From the NCBI RefSeq assembly GCF_020740795.1, contig NC_067301.1, forward strand, positions 7,516,501-7,580,500: DNA of 64,000 bases. The letters run 5' to 3'. The stretch's first letter is position 1. The number at the start of each line of letters is the position of its first letter. The stretch comes from Apus apus. Its lineage: Eukaryota; Chordata; Aves; Apodiformes; Apodidae. The notes under the pieces were generated by a model. That model saw only the letters and a program-made list of their open reading frames with translations, was not told where the DNA came from and ran no database searches. Shown here in pieces: positions 53,401 through 60,184 of the stretch. A program made the translations under genes and the position numbers.

Positions 53401-54242
53401 TAAATCCCGACCAGCTGCACAAATTGATATTTCATGTTCTAGATGCATGTTTTATGTGCTGGAGGGGGGTCGGGGAGGGGGGGGTGACGCCCCACATCCC
53501 CTCCCCTAACCCAGTTGCCCCCCGACCCCGGGCAGGTGGAGCGGGAGAAGCTGCAGGGGCAGGAGGACTGGCTGAGGCTGCAGGTGGAGAAGACGCGGCT
53601 GGATCGTTCCCTGGGGACGGCGCGGAGGGACCTGGCGCAGGCTCAGCACCGAGTGCAGCTGCTGCAGGTGGGGCTGGGGAGGGGCACCCCTGGCTGCTGC
53701 CCCCCACACCCCCCACACCCCCACACCCTGCTGGTGGGACCCCCGCGAGTTGTACTGGGAGGGGACTGGGCTCTCATCGCGGTGTTGGGGGCAATGGTGC
53801 ATCCACTGGGATGGCACTGGGCTCATCCCAGTTGGAAGGGAGATGCTGGTGGTTGTACTGGGATGGCACTGGGCTCATCCCAGTTGGAAGGGAGATGCTG
53901 GTGGTTGTACTGGGATGGCACTGGGCTCTTTTTTTTTGTGCGTGTGTGTTGGGGGGGGGGAGGGAGAGGGTCTCCTCCCATCTCCAGAGCTGCTTTCGGG
54001 GTGACCCCCCCACCCCAAACTGCACAGGCTCAGGTGTCAGTGCTGGAGCAGCGTCCCAGGGCCCCCCCGGGGCTGGCTGGCCCCCCCGGCGGCCTGGAGG
54101 AGGAGGTGAGGATTTGGGGAGACACACCCCCTGGGGGGGGGCGGGTCCCAGGCGGGTCCCCACCCCCCACAACCCCCCCTTCTCATTGCAGGTCGCGCTG
54201 CTGAAGGGGCCGGATCTGCCCCCTCTCCCCTCCAGCATTTAG
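32416..54242 (+). CDS. CROCC: CROCC (rootletin), 34 exons recognised, N-terminus missing
   Basis: Rootletin forms the striated ciliary rootlet and the linker between centrioles; it is a parallel coiled-coil dimer. Exons: 32416-32567, 34482-34667, 34759-34842, 34939-35030, 35609-35774, 36306-36412, 36984-37178, 37259-37355, 38210-38305, 38753-38872, 38949-39106, 39820-39948, 40430-40574, 40872-41240, 41544-41737, 41821-41948, 42854-43002, 43554-43655, 43730-43864, 44907-45038, 45134-45372, 46430-46589, 46673-46840, 47253-47586, 48297-48418, 48492-48612, 49564-49694, 50227-50431, 51265-51486, 51574-51723, 52548-52697, 53536-53667, 54028-54105, 54192-54242. They give about 1,730 codons against 2,017 in human. 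Key matches: SLLSLQEEN and [11 protein letters not shown] (exon 1 here), [10 protein letters not shown] (6), [12 protein letters not shown] (21), [17 protein letters not shown] (24), [11 protein letters not shown] (25). Exon 10 is the proline-rich hinge. Phases agree at all junctions except within exon 28. The human N-terminal ~80 residues and about 45 residues after exon 11 have no counterpart found. Charged heptads (E, R, Q, L, A) run throughout; GC is extreme. Confidence 0.95.
32636..33196 (+). mobile_element. CR1 LINE fragment in CROCC intron after first recognised exon
   Basis: Sense CR1, 5'-truncated, nearly identical over its length to 7,256-7,806 (GGTCAAGGGAGGTTCTCCTC to CCCCTGGGATTCTGGGATTC). 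The two copies look recent and of the same source subfamily. It begins about 70 bases after the donor at 32,567. Confidence 0.92.
33420..33935 (+). repeat. AT-rich minisatellite in CROCC intron 1
   Basis: About 24 imperfect units of TTTATTTTGAAATATTTTGG and its variants. It is the only strongly AT-rich array in a gene otherwise full of GC-rich repeats. It gives a repetitive Tyr/Phe-rich open frame that I do not regard as coding. Confidence 0.9.
33965..34345 (+). repeat. G-rich minisatellite in CROCC intron 1
   Basis: Units of ~17-20 bases, GGGGGATGGAGGATTGGG, about 20 copies with many GGGG runs on the coding strand. It follows the AT-rich array after only ~30 bases. Confidence 0.92.
35100..35605 (+). 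repeat. 20-base C-rich minisatellite, CROCC intron 4
   Basis: Very regular copies of CATCTCCATCCCCATCCCTT, about 20 of them, from roughly 35,130 to 35,540. It leads straight into the exon 5 polypyrimidine tract. Confidence 0.95.
36420..36930 (+). repeat. ~24-base minisatellite, CROCC intron 6
   Basis: About 20 units built on GGAGGTCTCTGAGGGGTTCC, with a longer repeat (TGGAGCTACTGGGAGGTCTC to GCTCCTTGGATGTTTCTG) occurring three to four times, so short units have been duplicated in blocks. Confidence 0.93.
37531..37640 (-). mobile_element. CR1 3' tail remnant, older subfamily
   Basis: Antisense: ATCATAGAACCGTTCAGGTT, GGAAAAGCCCCTTGGGATCA, CGAGTCCAACCATCATCCC. It differs from the GGAAGGGACCTT family of its neighbour and is probably older. 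Confidence 0.75.
37642..38100 (-). mobile_element. CR1 LINE fragment in CROCC intron 8, antisense
   Basis: Antisense CR1 adjoining the previous one: GGTTTGGGTTGGAGGGACTT at the left, CCAGTTTTAATCCATTCCCC, CTTCTCTTCCAGGCTGAACA? type block as GCCTTCTCTTCTCCAGGCTG, and CATCATCTC at the right. It extends further 5' than most copies of this subfamily here. Confidence 0.88.
38335..38740 (+). repeat. Minisatellite of CCTCAGTTTCCCC units, CROCC intron 9
   Basis: About 20 irregular units with the CCTCAGTTTCCCC core separated by variable CTTTACC, CCTGTG or TCCCACC spacers. The tract is pyrimidine-rich on the coding strand. Confidence 0.9.
39118..39815 (+). repeat. TGTCTGTCC-based tandem repeat, CROCC intron 11
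   Basis: About 700 bases of TCTGTCTGTCCATC-type units with longer embedded copies (CATCCCACTGGTGTCAGTCT, four to five times). It occupies the place where mammalian rootletin has an additional ~45-residue stretch. Confidence 0.9.
40080..40425 (+). repeat. GTTGGGTGCTGTAACCCC-type repeats, CROCC intron 12
   Basis: Several 18-22 base units (TTGGGTGCTCTAACCCCCCA) are followed by GGTGCTGCAGGGGGTGG units running up to the exon 13 acceptor. The array itself contains several AG dinucleotides; phase fixes the acceptor at 40,430. Confidence 0.85.
40620..40855 (+). repeat. GGGTGCTGCAGC minisatellite, CROCC intron 13
   Basis: Short units (12-15 bases) of GGGTGCTGCAGC alternating with GGGTACTGTGGT. It is related in sequence to the end of the preceding intron's array, the only clear case of neighbouring introns sharing a unit. 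Confidence 0.9.
41260..41530 (+). repeat. ~30-base minisatellite, CROCC intron 14
   Basis: Units of AACTGGGAGGACCCTGGTGG plus ATACCTGGGG, four clean copies, preceded by shorter GGGGCAACTGGGAGGGG units. Confidence 0.88.
41955..42770 (+). repeat. CATCC-based tandem repeats, CROCC intron 16
   Basis: About 800 bases, first TCATCTTCATCCCCATTCCC-type units, then near-pure CCATCCATCCCTCCATCC units at 42,515-42,735. The minus-strand Trp/Gly/Asp frames across it are repeat products. Confidence 0.93.
43012..43550 (+). repeat. G-rich ~21-base minisatellite, CROCC intron 17
   Basis: About 24 units of GGGTTTTGGGGTGGGATGCT and variants (TGATTTTTTGGGG at the right end). The coding strand is nearly without C. 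It starts right after the weak donor AAG|GTGCCG of exon 17. Confidence 0.93.
43900..44330 (+). repeat. C-rich tandem repeat, CROCC intron 19
   Basis: Units of CCCCCATGCCTGGGCACC and ATTGCAAACCCCCATG, about 9-10 copies at 43,930-44,180, then irregular C-rich sequence. Confidence 0.85.
44378..44855 (+). mobile_element. CR1 LINE with large internal deletion, CROCC intron 19
   Basis: Carries the same RT piece as 6,830-7,225 ([12 protein letters not shown] and [11 protein letters not shown] in translation), then jumps from CAATGGCCTCCTGGGG directly to the 3' tail GATCTGGGTGATCTTTTGAG and CCTTCCAACCCTTAAGATTC. About 500 bases present in the sister copy are absent. This is a decayed LINE. Confidence 0.88.
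45385..46420 (+). repeat. G-rich tandem repeat, CROCC intron 21
   Basis: Roughly 1 kb of ~35-70 base units sharing GGGATGCTT, TTGGGAGATGCAGGGGGTGA and TGGGATGCCTTGGAGGGTGA. The right third changes to GGGATGGGGATGGCTTGG units. Purine-rich on the coding strand. Confidence 0.88.
46870..47250 (+). repeat. C-rich tandem repeat, CROCC intron 23
   Basis: Units of CCCCATTGCTCCATCCCTGG with spacers. The same core fills the next intron, on the other side of exon 24, so the array probably predates or was copied across that exon. Confidence 0.88.
47595..48290 (+). repeat. C-rich ~40-base tandem repeat, CROCC intron 24
   Basis: About 17 units with CCCATTGCTCCATCCCTG and ATCCCTGGGGTCCC(C). It shares its core with intron 23. 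Confidence 0.92.
48770..49470 (+). repeat. ~40-base tandem repeat with AATAAA hexamers, CROCC intron 26
   Basis: About 17 units of AAACCCCAATAAAATGGGTA plus AAACCCCCCCTGCATCCCCT. Perfect AATAAA occurs at 49,103, 49,259, 49,374, 49,415 and 49,447; other units carry CATAAA, GATAAA or AATAGA. The array is followed by a C run of about 25. Confidence 0.92.
49471..49499 (+). repeat. Poly-C tract
   Basis: About 25 C with one G near the end, directly after the preceding array and about 65 bases before exon 27. Tracts of this kind are prone to assembly error. Confidence 0.9.
49700..50222 (+). repeat. ~60-base tandem repeat, CROCC intron 27
   Basis: Eight to nine units with GCTCTCCCATGCCTTCCAGG, AGCATCCTGACCCCATCCCC and a CACTCCATGCTGG box. 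Each unit ends in a TTCCAGGAGCATCC stretch that looks like an acceptor (CCTTCCAG|G); the true exon 28 acceptor, CCTTGCAG|GAG, appears to be the last of the series. Confidence 0.9.
50227..50431 (+). CDS. CROCC: CROCC exon 28 with a 1-nt frame shift at a G6 run
   Basis: The exon is 205 nt, yet the previous exon ends and the next begins in phase 0, so 204 (or another multiple of 3) is expected. From the left the frame reads [20 protein letters not shown]; from the right end back it reads [20 protein letters not shown] in the other frame. Both halves match rootletin, and the change of frame falls within or near CTGGGGGGCAGC (G run 50,286-50,291). One surplus G explains it. A sequencing or assembly error in the homopolymer is the simplest reading; a true mutation would truncate the protein about 300 residues early. 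Confidence 0.85.
50474..51190 (-). mobile_element. CR1 LINE fragment in CROCC intron 28, antisense
   Basis: Antisense, about 700 bases: 3' tail at the left (AAGATCATCGAGTCCAACCC), then ACCTAAACCTCCCCTGGCAC, CTCCCTCAGCTGCTCCTGCT and the AGGATGCTGGTGGCCTCTTG block at the right. Sister to the sense copy at 765-1,306 and to the window's first element, and longer than either at its 5' side. Confidence 0.9.
51265..51486 (+). CDS. CROCC: CROCC exon 29 with a non-helical insert
   Basis: The exon opens with a typical rootletin heptad stretch ([20 protein letters not shown]) and closes with [19 protein letters not shown]. Between them is a proline, valine and threonine segment, [20 protein letters not shown], that cannot form a coiled coil. 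The DNA shows a short repeat (GATGTCCCCA three times), so it arose by local duplication. Mammals have a continuous coil here. Reading frame and splice sites are intact. Confidence 0.85.
51775..52540 (+). repeat. C-rich tandem repeat, CROCC intron 30
   Basis: Units of CTACACCCTCTTGCCCCCCC and CAGCTCCCCATTGCCCCCCC (left half), then ATGCAGCACCCATTGCCCCC and ATCACCCTATGGACCCCC (right half). It is purine-poor on the coding strand. Confidence 0.92.
52770..52945 (+). repeat. ~42-base minisatellite, CROCC intron 31
   Basis: About four units of CACCTTCTAGGGACCATGTC plus CTGCACCATCACCAAAGCAG. The same unit forms a larger array at 60,185-60,560 upstream of MFAP2, some 7.3 kb away. Confidence 0.85.
52995..53240 (+). 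mobile_element. CR1 3' fragment, CROCC intron 31
   Basis: Sense CR1: GAGACTGAGGTTTAACATGA, GGGAAGCTGTGGCTGCCCCA, CCCTTCCAACCCAAACCATT and CCATGATTCCATGAT. A TA-rich patch (ATATATTAATATATATTTGC) sits just before it. Confidence 0.88.
53262..53338 (+). mobile_element. CR1 3' tail remnant, CROCC intron 31
   Basis: About 75 bases: GGAACTGGATGATCTTTAAG, CCCCTTCCAGCCC, GATTCCATTCTGTGATTCT. It is a second, separate tail 25 bases after the previous CR1. Confidence 0.8.
53795..53940 (+). repeat. ~52-base tandem repeat, CROCC intron 32
   Basis: Two and a half near-perfect copies of ATGGCACTGGGCTCATCCCA plus GTTGGAAGGGAGATGCTGG plus TGGTTGTACTGGG. Near identity of copies suggests it is recent. Confidence 0.92.
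54028..54242 (+). CDS. CROCC: CROCC last two exons: shortened C-terminus
   Basis: Exon 33 reads AQVSVLEQ, as in mammals, but then [18 protein letters not shown]. Exon 34 reads [16 protein letters not shown] and stops at TAG (54,240-54,242). Mammalian rootletin has about 55 more coiled-coil residues between VVVLEQ and GLEEQVSTLKG and a longer tail. So the last coil is lost and replaced by a short proline/glycine link. Splice sites and phases are good. An undetected exon in the 86-base intron is not possible; one in the preceding intron (53,668-54,027) is not seen. Confidence 0.8.
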
Positions 54243-54528
54243 TACCCGCAGAGACCGGTACAACTCAAGGCACGGGTGAGGGGGCTGCCAGGCACAGCCC
54301 CCCCACCCCCTCTTAAAACCCACTCCGGGGGTTTCTCTCATCATTCCCTTTCCCCAAAGCAAAACCCCCTGCACTTTAAACATTCCCCCCCACCGGAGAC
54401 CCCCCCACTTGGGAATTTTTGATACAGTTTTGGGGCATGGTGGGTTCATTTCTCCTTATTTTTCTATTGCAATTTTTAACAGATTGAAAATCCAGGTTTT
54501 TTAACCCCCCCCCTCCCAAAAAAAAAAA

Positions 54529-54538
54529 AATAAATAAA
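54529..54538 (+). terminator. CROCC: CROCC polyadenylation signal
   Basis: Two overlapping AATAAA hexamers (AATAAATAAA) after an A-rich run, about 290 bases past the stop codon, with a TCGTGGCAACAACC stretch following. A good end for a short 3' UTR. Confidence 0.65.
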
Positions 54539-54544
54539 AGCCCC

Positions 54545-55425
54545 ATCGTGGCAACAACCAAACCACCTGATTTATTCCCCACCCCCCCAATACATGATGC
54601 TCCTCCTGCCCTTTCCAGCCCCAACTCTCAGCAGGTCCTAATTTTCCCCCTTTTTTCTAACAAAACCCCCAAAACCTTCTCTAAGTTTGGTGCTTTTTGG
54701 ACAAAAAGTGGGATTTTTTTATATCACTATTTGTGGAGCTTGAGAGGTTTTTTTACTGGTGCTACTGGGCCAGCCCCCTGATAAAATGGGGGTGTTGAGG
54801 TGGTGTGGCCCCCACCCAACTAGTACATGTGGATAAACCCAAACTGGTACCAGTCGGGGTTGGTGTGGGTTTTTTTGGGGGAAGGTAAAATTTTGGGGCT
54901 GCTCAAACTGGGGTGCAGGATTGATTCCAGTCCCTAAATGATGATAAATAATAACAATGAATAATAAATTATAACCAAGAATAATGAAGAAGAATAAAAA
55001 CAATTAATTAATCCTTTTACTAATATATTATTGTTATTTCTTACCACCCCCAGTTGGGACGAGAGGTGCAAGGGTGTCATTTTGGGGTGCTGCTGATCCC
55101 CCTTTTTTCCTTGTTTTAATCCTTTTTTTGGGCTTTAAACCCCAAGGGCTGGATGAACCCCAAGGGCTGGATCAATCCCTCCTGTTCCTAAGGCCCTGAG
55201 CACAGGGATGGGATGGTTGGGATGGGATGGGATGATGGAAACATCTCAACACTTGAACACCCCAAGACTCTTTTCTAGGAGATCCAGACACTCCCCAAGG
55301 GTGAAACTCCAAAGGATGGGAGAAAAATCCCTCCCAACAATGAGGCACCAGGGGTTTTATTCATGGGAAACCTGGAAAACTGGACACTGGGCTAGAGAAT
55401 AAAGTGTTGGAGAATAAACTGCTAG
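54545..55425. other. CROCC-MFAP2 convergent spacer
   Basis: No gene. C-rich homopolymers at the left, and an AT-rich patch of ATAATAA-type repeats at 54,935-55,035. GGGCTGGAT(C/G)AACCC occurs twice near 55,145-55,175. Confidence 0.5.
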
Positions 55426-55431
55426 AGTCAT

Positions 55432-55625
55432 GGATGCATGGAATGGTTTGGAAGGGACCTTAAACATCACTTAGTTCCAACCCCCTGCATGGGCAGGGAC
55501 ACCTCCCACCAGCCCAGGCTGCTCCAAGCCCCATCCAACCTGCCCTTCAACACTGCCAGGGATGGGGCAGCCACAGCTTCCCTGGGCAACCTGGGCCAGG
55601 GTCTCCCCACCCTCACAGTGAAAAT
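55432..55625 (-). mobile_element. CR1 3' tail fragment, antisense
   Basis: ATGGAATGGTTTGGAAGGGA, GGCTGCTCCAAGCCCCATCC, GCAGCCACAGCTTCCCTGGG. It lies between the two convergent gene ends and could add sequence to a read-through 3' UTR. Confidence 0.88.
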
Positions 55626-55832
55626 GAAGTGAGAAACCACCCCCCAAAAATGAGACACTTCCCCCCCCAAATAAATGAGACTGGAGCCACAGCCACCCTT
55701 ACACTTTATCTTTTGGATACTCTACGTAGAAAATGGGGTGTGGGAGTGGGGGGGAAAGGGTCTGGTGCTGCCCCCCCCCCCCTCCCTCCCCTTTATAATA
55801 TAATAAAGTAATAAAAATAATAAACCCCTCTT

Positions 55833-55838
55833 TTTAAT
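55833..55838 (-). terminator. MFAP2: MFAP2 polyadenylation signal candidate (ATTAAA)
   Basis: On the minus strand ATTAAA lies about 220 bases after the MFAP2 stop codon, in an AT-rich stretch. No canonical AATAAA is seen nearer on that strand, so this is the best but unproven candidate. Confidence 0.4.
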
Positions 55839-56055
55839 TATGTGCATTTAAAAAATTGACCTTTTTTATGCATTAGGCTCTTTCATGCACAGTTTCTTTA
55901 GCACCACGGTGAGGATCCGGAGTGGGCCGGATACTGGGAAGGGGTTTTGGGATGTTGGGATGAAGGTGGTGAAGGTGGTGGGGGGGGAGGAGGGGTGTCC
56001 TGTGTCTCCCCCTTCCCCCCCCTTCCCCCACATACCCACCCCCCACCCCTCTGGC

Positions 56056-59000
56056 TCAGCACCCCCCGCAGCTGCGGGCGCAGGAGGCACCCACGGTTTG
56101 GCAGAGCCCGCTGGTGGCCATCACCCCACACTTGGAAAACTTGTCACGGCAGAGATCAGCTGTGGGAAAAGGGAATAATCCATGGATTATGGGGGAAAAA
56201 AAAAAAAAAAGGGGGTGAAGCAAGGAAACCAACCCCCCCTCCAAGGGGTGACTCAGCCCCCACCCCAAATAAACAAGATCCCACTTTGCTTCGCTGGTTG
56301 CGGAGCAACTTCGTTTAGGGGCTGGGGTTTTTTTCTCAGCCCCCCGGAAAAAAAGGGAGGGTGAGCTGGATGGGGGCAAGTCCAATGTGGGGTGCAGCCC
56401 CCTGAACCCCAGTCCAGTCCCCCCTTACCTCTCAGCAGCTCTTCGTGGGCACAGACAGTGCGGACACAGATCTCCTTGTTGATCACGTAAACCCTGCGCA
56501 GGCTGGGGAGACAAAATGAAAGAGGGGGTTTAGCCCAAAAGCAAGGGGGAGGCTCCCCAAAATTCCAGGGCAGGGGGGTGGAGAGGGGTTAGAGAAGCTC
56601 CTGTGCCCCCCTCACCTATAAAAGCAGATCTCGTTCAGGCACTGCTTGCAGGGCTTGTGGACGGAGTAGAGCCGGGTGCAGGGGTACTGCTCCTCCCGGC
56701 AGTCTGCCAGGAGAAAAGGCAGCCGGGTTATTTTGGGGGGGCTGAAAAATTCCGGGGCAGGGGGGAAGCCTGACACCCTGGGGATGGGTTAGCAGACACC
56801 CCATGCCTTCCACCCCTCCTGGAATTCTCACCCCAGCTGGGCTAGAAGGAAGGATGAAGCACAAAAATGGGGAGAGAAAGACTCACCGAGGGGGCCTGGC
56901 TCCGTGGGCTCAGTCTCAGGGGCAGCAGCTGAAGAGATAAAGTTTAGGGGTGCAAATGTGTGTGTGTGGTGTGCAAAATTAGGGTGGGTGCAGATTTTGG
57001 GGGGTGCACATTTAGGGGTGGAGGTGCACATTCGGGGGGGGGGGGATGTGTGTGCACATTGAAGGATGAAATCCCAGTTTCCTTTCCCTGGGTTTTAGGG
57101 CTGGAACATCTTTTAGATGCAGCCCCTGAGGCTGTTCCAGAGGGGGGGGGAGACACAAGGGGGTGTGGGTGTAGGACCCCCCCCCCCCCCCCCCCGCCCC
57201 CCGGACACTGGGGTGGGAAATGGGGACACACACCCACCCCCAGTGGCTGCCACCCACCTGGGGTTGGGGCTGGCACAACTTCCTGCTGGGATTGCTGCTG
57301 GGATTGGTACCGGAACTGCTCCTCGGGGGCACGGGGGGTGACATCTGCCAGGAGAGAGAGACAGTGCAGGGACACCCCAAAAACCTGCCCCCCACCCCCC
57401 AACAAGTTCCCTCCACACACCACACACCCCTCCCAGTCCCCCCAGCATCCTGCTGGGAAAACACCTACCGTGATAGTCGTAATAATCCTGAATTTCTGGG
57501 GAATAAAAGAGAACACAGAGACTGAAGGGGGGGGTTTAGGGAGGAAAAAAGCCCCCCAGAAACATGAGGGGGGGGGGTGGGGGTGGGGGGGGCGACGAGG
57601 TCCCCAAAATTTGGCAGTGGGTCTGAAGGATGGGGAAACAACCCCTCCCCGGGAATGAACCTGGGTTTTTTCTTAATTACTATGATTTTAAAATATTATT
57701 TAAATTTAATTATTTTAAATGTAATGAATTTACTGACATTGAATTCAATTTAATGCATTTAAAAATTAATCTTGCTTTTTTTAAAGCTCGAGACAGAATT
57801 AACAGGAATAATTAGTTAATACCTAACAAATAAAGTAATGTAAATAAAATAACAATGATAACAATGATAATAATGATAATATGATATTAATAACATTTTA
57901 AAAAAATAATAAATTAATAAGTAATTAAGAAGGAAGGGGAAAGGGGAGAGGGAGTTCTGAGAGGAGGGAGGAAATTTGAGCAGGAAAAAAAGGATGGAGC
58001 AAAAGGAAGCAGAAGAGGGTGTCAGAGAGAGGTGGATTTGGCCAGAAAATATTCAGAAGATGAGAAAAAAAGGCGAAGAAAAGGAGGTGGGTGAAGGTTC
58101 TCCCAGTTCTCCCAGTTCCAGGTGCTCTTACCTGCTTGCTGGTCGTACTGGGAATACTGGACTGGCTCTGGGTAGGTGATGCCTTCAAACCTGCTGTACT
58201 GACCCTGGACCAGGAGCACTGCTGGGGACACAGGGTGGGGAAGCACCAGGGGCACCTGGGATTGGGGTCCCCGCAGTGTCCCCCAAAACCTGCTCCCTAA
58301 AGCCACCCCCCCGCGAGGGGGGTGCAGCACCAACCCGCCATTCCCACAGGATCCAGGGCTGATCCCGGGTGATCCCGAGGTTTGGTGGGTACCAGGATCC
58401 CGGGGGGGGCGGGGAAGGGGCTGGTGACCCCTCCCGCGGGGCTGCTGCCACCCCCAGAAGTGGGGGGGGGGTGGGAACCAGGGGATCCCCCTCCTGCAGA
58501 GCCCGGGGGGGTTAATCCTGCTGCGGATCCAGGGGGAAAAACGGGATTGAATCCACATGAGCTGATGGGATCAGGCAGGAATGGGGGGATCAGGCAGGAG
58601 TGGGGGGGATCAGGCAGGAGTGGGGGGATCAGGTGACCCCCATTCCCGGGACACGGCAGGGACCGTCGCCGGGACACACCGGGATGCTCCCTCCCTGCAC
58701 ATCCCTCCCAGGAAGCAGCATCTTCCGGGAATGCCGCCGGGATGGGATGGATCCTTCCTGCCCTCTGCCCCCCACCCCCCCCGCGGTGCCCCCTCCCCTC
58801 CTTCCTCTTCTCCTTAATCTTTCCCAGCTGTTCCCTGACCCTTTGTGCCTGGATTGGCCCAAAGTTTTCCTGCCTCCGGGGCTCGTCTCTTTCCTCCTTT
58901 CCATCCCCCTTTTCCCAACCTCCCCCCCTTGGGGGGAAAGTCCCTCTGGATTTCATCCCCATTTTGTGTCATCTCCATGTACCCAAAGCGGGAGAGACCC

Positions 59001-59211
59001 TCTTGGTGTCACCCCCCAGGGGCCCCCCACCCTAAATCTGAGCCTAAACTGGGGGTTTGGGTTAATTTGGGGGTAATTTGGGGGTGTCACAGGGAATGCC
59101 CCAGATGCAGGCACCCGGGGGGGGGGGATTTTTAGGGTGTCACCTCATCTTGGGGACCCCTTGGGGACACTCACCTGGCAGACCCAGCAAGAAGAACCCC
59201 ACTGCTCTCAT
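56056..59211 (-). CDS. MFAP2: MFAP2 (MAGP-1), microfibril-associated protein 2 (8 coding exons, 182 aa)
   Basis: Secreted protein of extracellular microfibrils that binds fibrillin and tropoelastin. Coding exons in transcript order: 59,211-59,175; 58,221-58,132; 57,495-57,469; 57,344-57,258; 56,928-56,887; 56,703-56,616; 56,502-56,429; 56,159-56,056. All GT-AG and in phase; 182 residues against 183 in human. A signal peptide MRAVGFFLLGLPAVLLVQG precedes QYSRFEGITYPEPVQYSQYD, an acidic, Tyr-rich stretch with EIQDYYDYH (sulfation candidates), then a Gln-rich stretch (YQSQQQSQQEV, transglutaminase type). TEPGPLDCREEQYPC opens the C-terminal matrix-binding domain with 13 cysteines (KPCKQCLNEICF, KEICVRTVCAHEELL, FSKCGVM, SCARSCGGC), the mammalian number. 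The start exon extends to about 59,236 and includes 25 bases of 5' UTR after a CCATCCAG acceptor, so at least one non-coding exon lies further upstream. No damage is seen. Confidence 0.97.
57177..57199. repeat. Poly-C tract in MFAP2 intron
   Basis: About 20 C with one G. The same intron has several more G or C runs. Tracts like this are length-unstable. Confidence 0.9.
57500..58125 (-). other. MFAP2: MFAP2 intron 2 (between the 90-nt and 27-nt exons)
   Basis: Starts G-rich near the exon, then has an AT-rich block at 57,665-57,935 (ATAATAATGATAA-type), then purine-rich GGAGGGAGGAAA sequence. No extra exon recognised. Confidence 0.6.
58540..58640 (-). repeat. ~19-base tandem repeat in MFAP2 intron 1
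   Basis: Four copies of GGGGGGATCAGGCAGGAGT and variants at 58,570-58,635, in a G-rich coding-intron context. Confidence 0.85.
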
Positions 59212-59239
59212 CCTGCCGGGATGCAGCCGGAGGAATCTG

Positions 59240-60180
59240 GATGGGAAACACAGAGAGGACAGTGGGAAGAGGAGGGGGGAGACATAGACCCCAAACACCC
59301 GACGACCCCCCCCCCCCCCAATCCCACTCCCCCAGCAGAAATAAAAAGTCCTGAAAAATAAAGAAACCTCCCCCCAAAAAATGTCAGGCTGAGCTTCCCA
59401 ATTGGGGCTCCCCTGGGAACTGCAAGGACCAAACCCTGGAATATCCCGCGGGGGGTGAGGAATTCCGGGATGTCTGAGCCACCGTGGGGGGTGGGAAATT
59501 GCTGGAAATCTCCCCCCCCGGGGTAACAGATCCAGGAGCTTTGGGAGCTCCTTTTCCAGGGATTTCAGCCCCATTCCTTGGTTTGGGGTTTAATCTGGGG
59601 GTCCCGGCAGCAGGGGATGCATTTGTTGGGACATACCCTCAATCCCAGGAGATGTTTTTTTTTTTGGGGGGGGGAGAAATCCCACTTTTGGGAAAAATCC
59701 AGCAGTGGGTTTGGCAGCTTTGGGCGCTCCCGAGTGTCGTTTCCCGGCGGGAAGAGGAGCCAAGGCCAAGGCCTGTGCTGGGCCCCTTCCCCGCCCCCGC
59801 CGCCCGAGGCAGCTCCAGGGGGGAAATCGGGGAGGGGGGGGTGTGGAAAGGAGAAATTCTCCCCCAAAATTCCTTTGGAACCCAAGTGGGTGCGTTTGGG
59901 AAGGAAGCACGTTGGCGCTGCCGGTGGCTCGGAGGTGCCACCGGGATGGGGAACCCCTCCAGCCCCCCCCTCTGCTGCTGGAGGGGAGAAACTGAGGCAC
60001 GGGGGGGGGGGGGCATATTGGACAAACCTGTTGGTATTTTGTCCCTCTGAGGTGGGACCCTTGTGCCCACTCTAGGTGGGTGCAGCACCCCAGAATGGGG
60101 CTGTGGTCCCAGCCCGGAGTGGGCCCTGCTGGGGTTCAGGCCACACTGGTGGGGTCAGGGGGACTGACTGCACCATCAGC
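59240..60180. other. Sequence upstream of the MFAP2 start exon
   Basis: Continuation of the MFAP2 5' intron by inference. It has C and G homopolymers (59,310-59,325; 59,656-59,670; 60,001-60,013). A moderately CpG-rich patch at 59,715-59,830 might hold an untranslated first exon, but no donor is convincing enough to place it. Confidence 0.35.
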
Positions 60181-60184
60181 AGGG

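Noticed and set aside
54240-54300. Read-through of the CROCC TAG into a longer C-terminus
   Set aside because: The following sequence (YPQRPVQLKAR) does not resemble the mammalian rootletin tail, and further stops follow soon.
58297-58959. Minus-strand 221-codon frame upstream of the MFAP2 90-nt exon
   Set aside because: Intronic; G-rich repeats, no conserved protein segment. MFAP2 splicing across it gives a full-length protein of the expected size.
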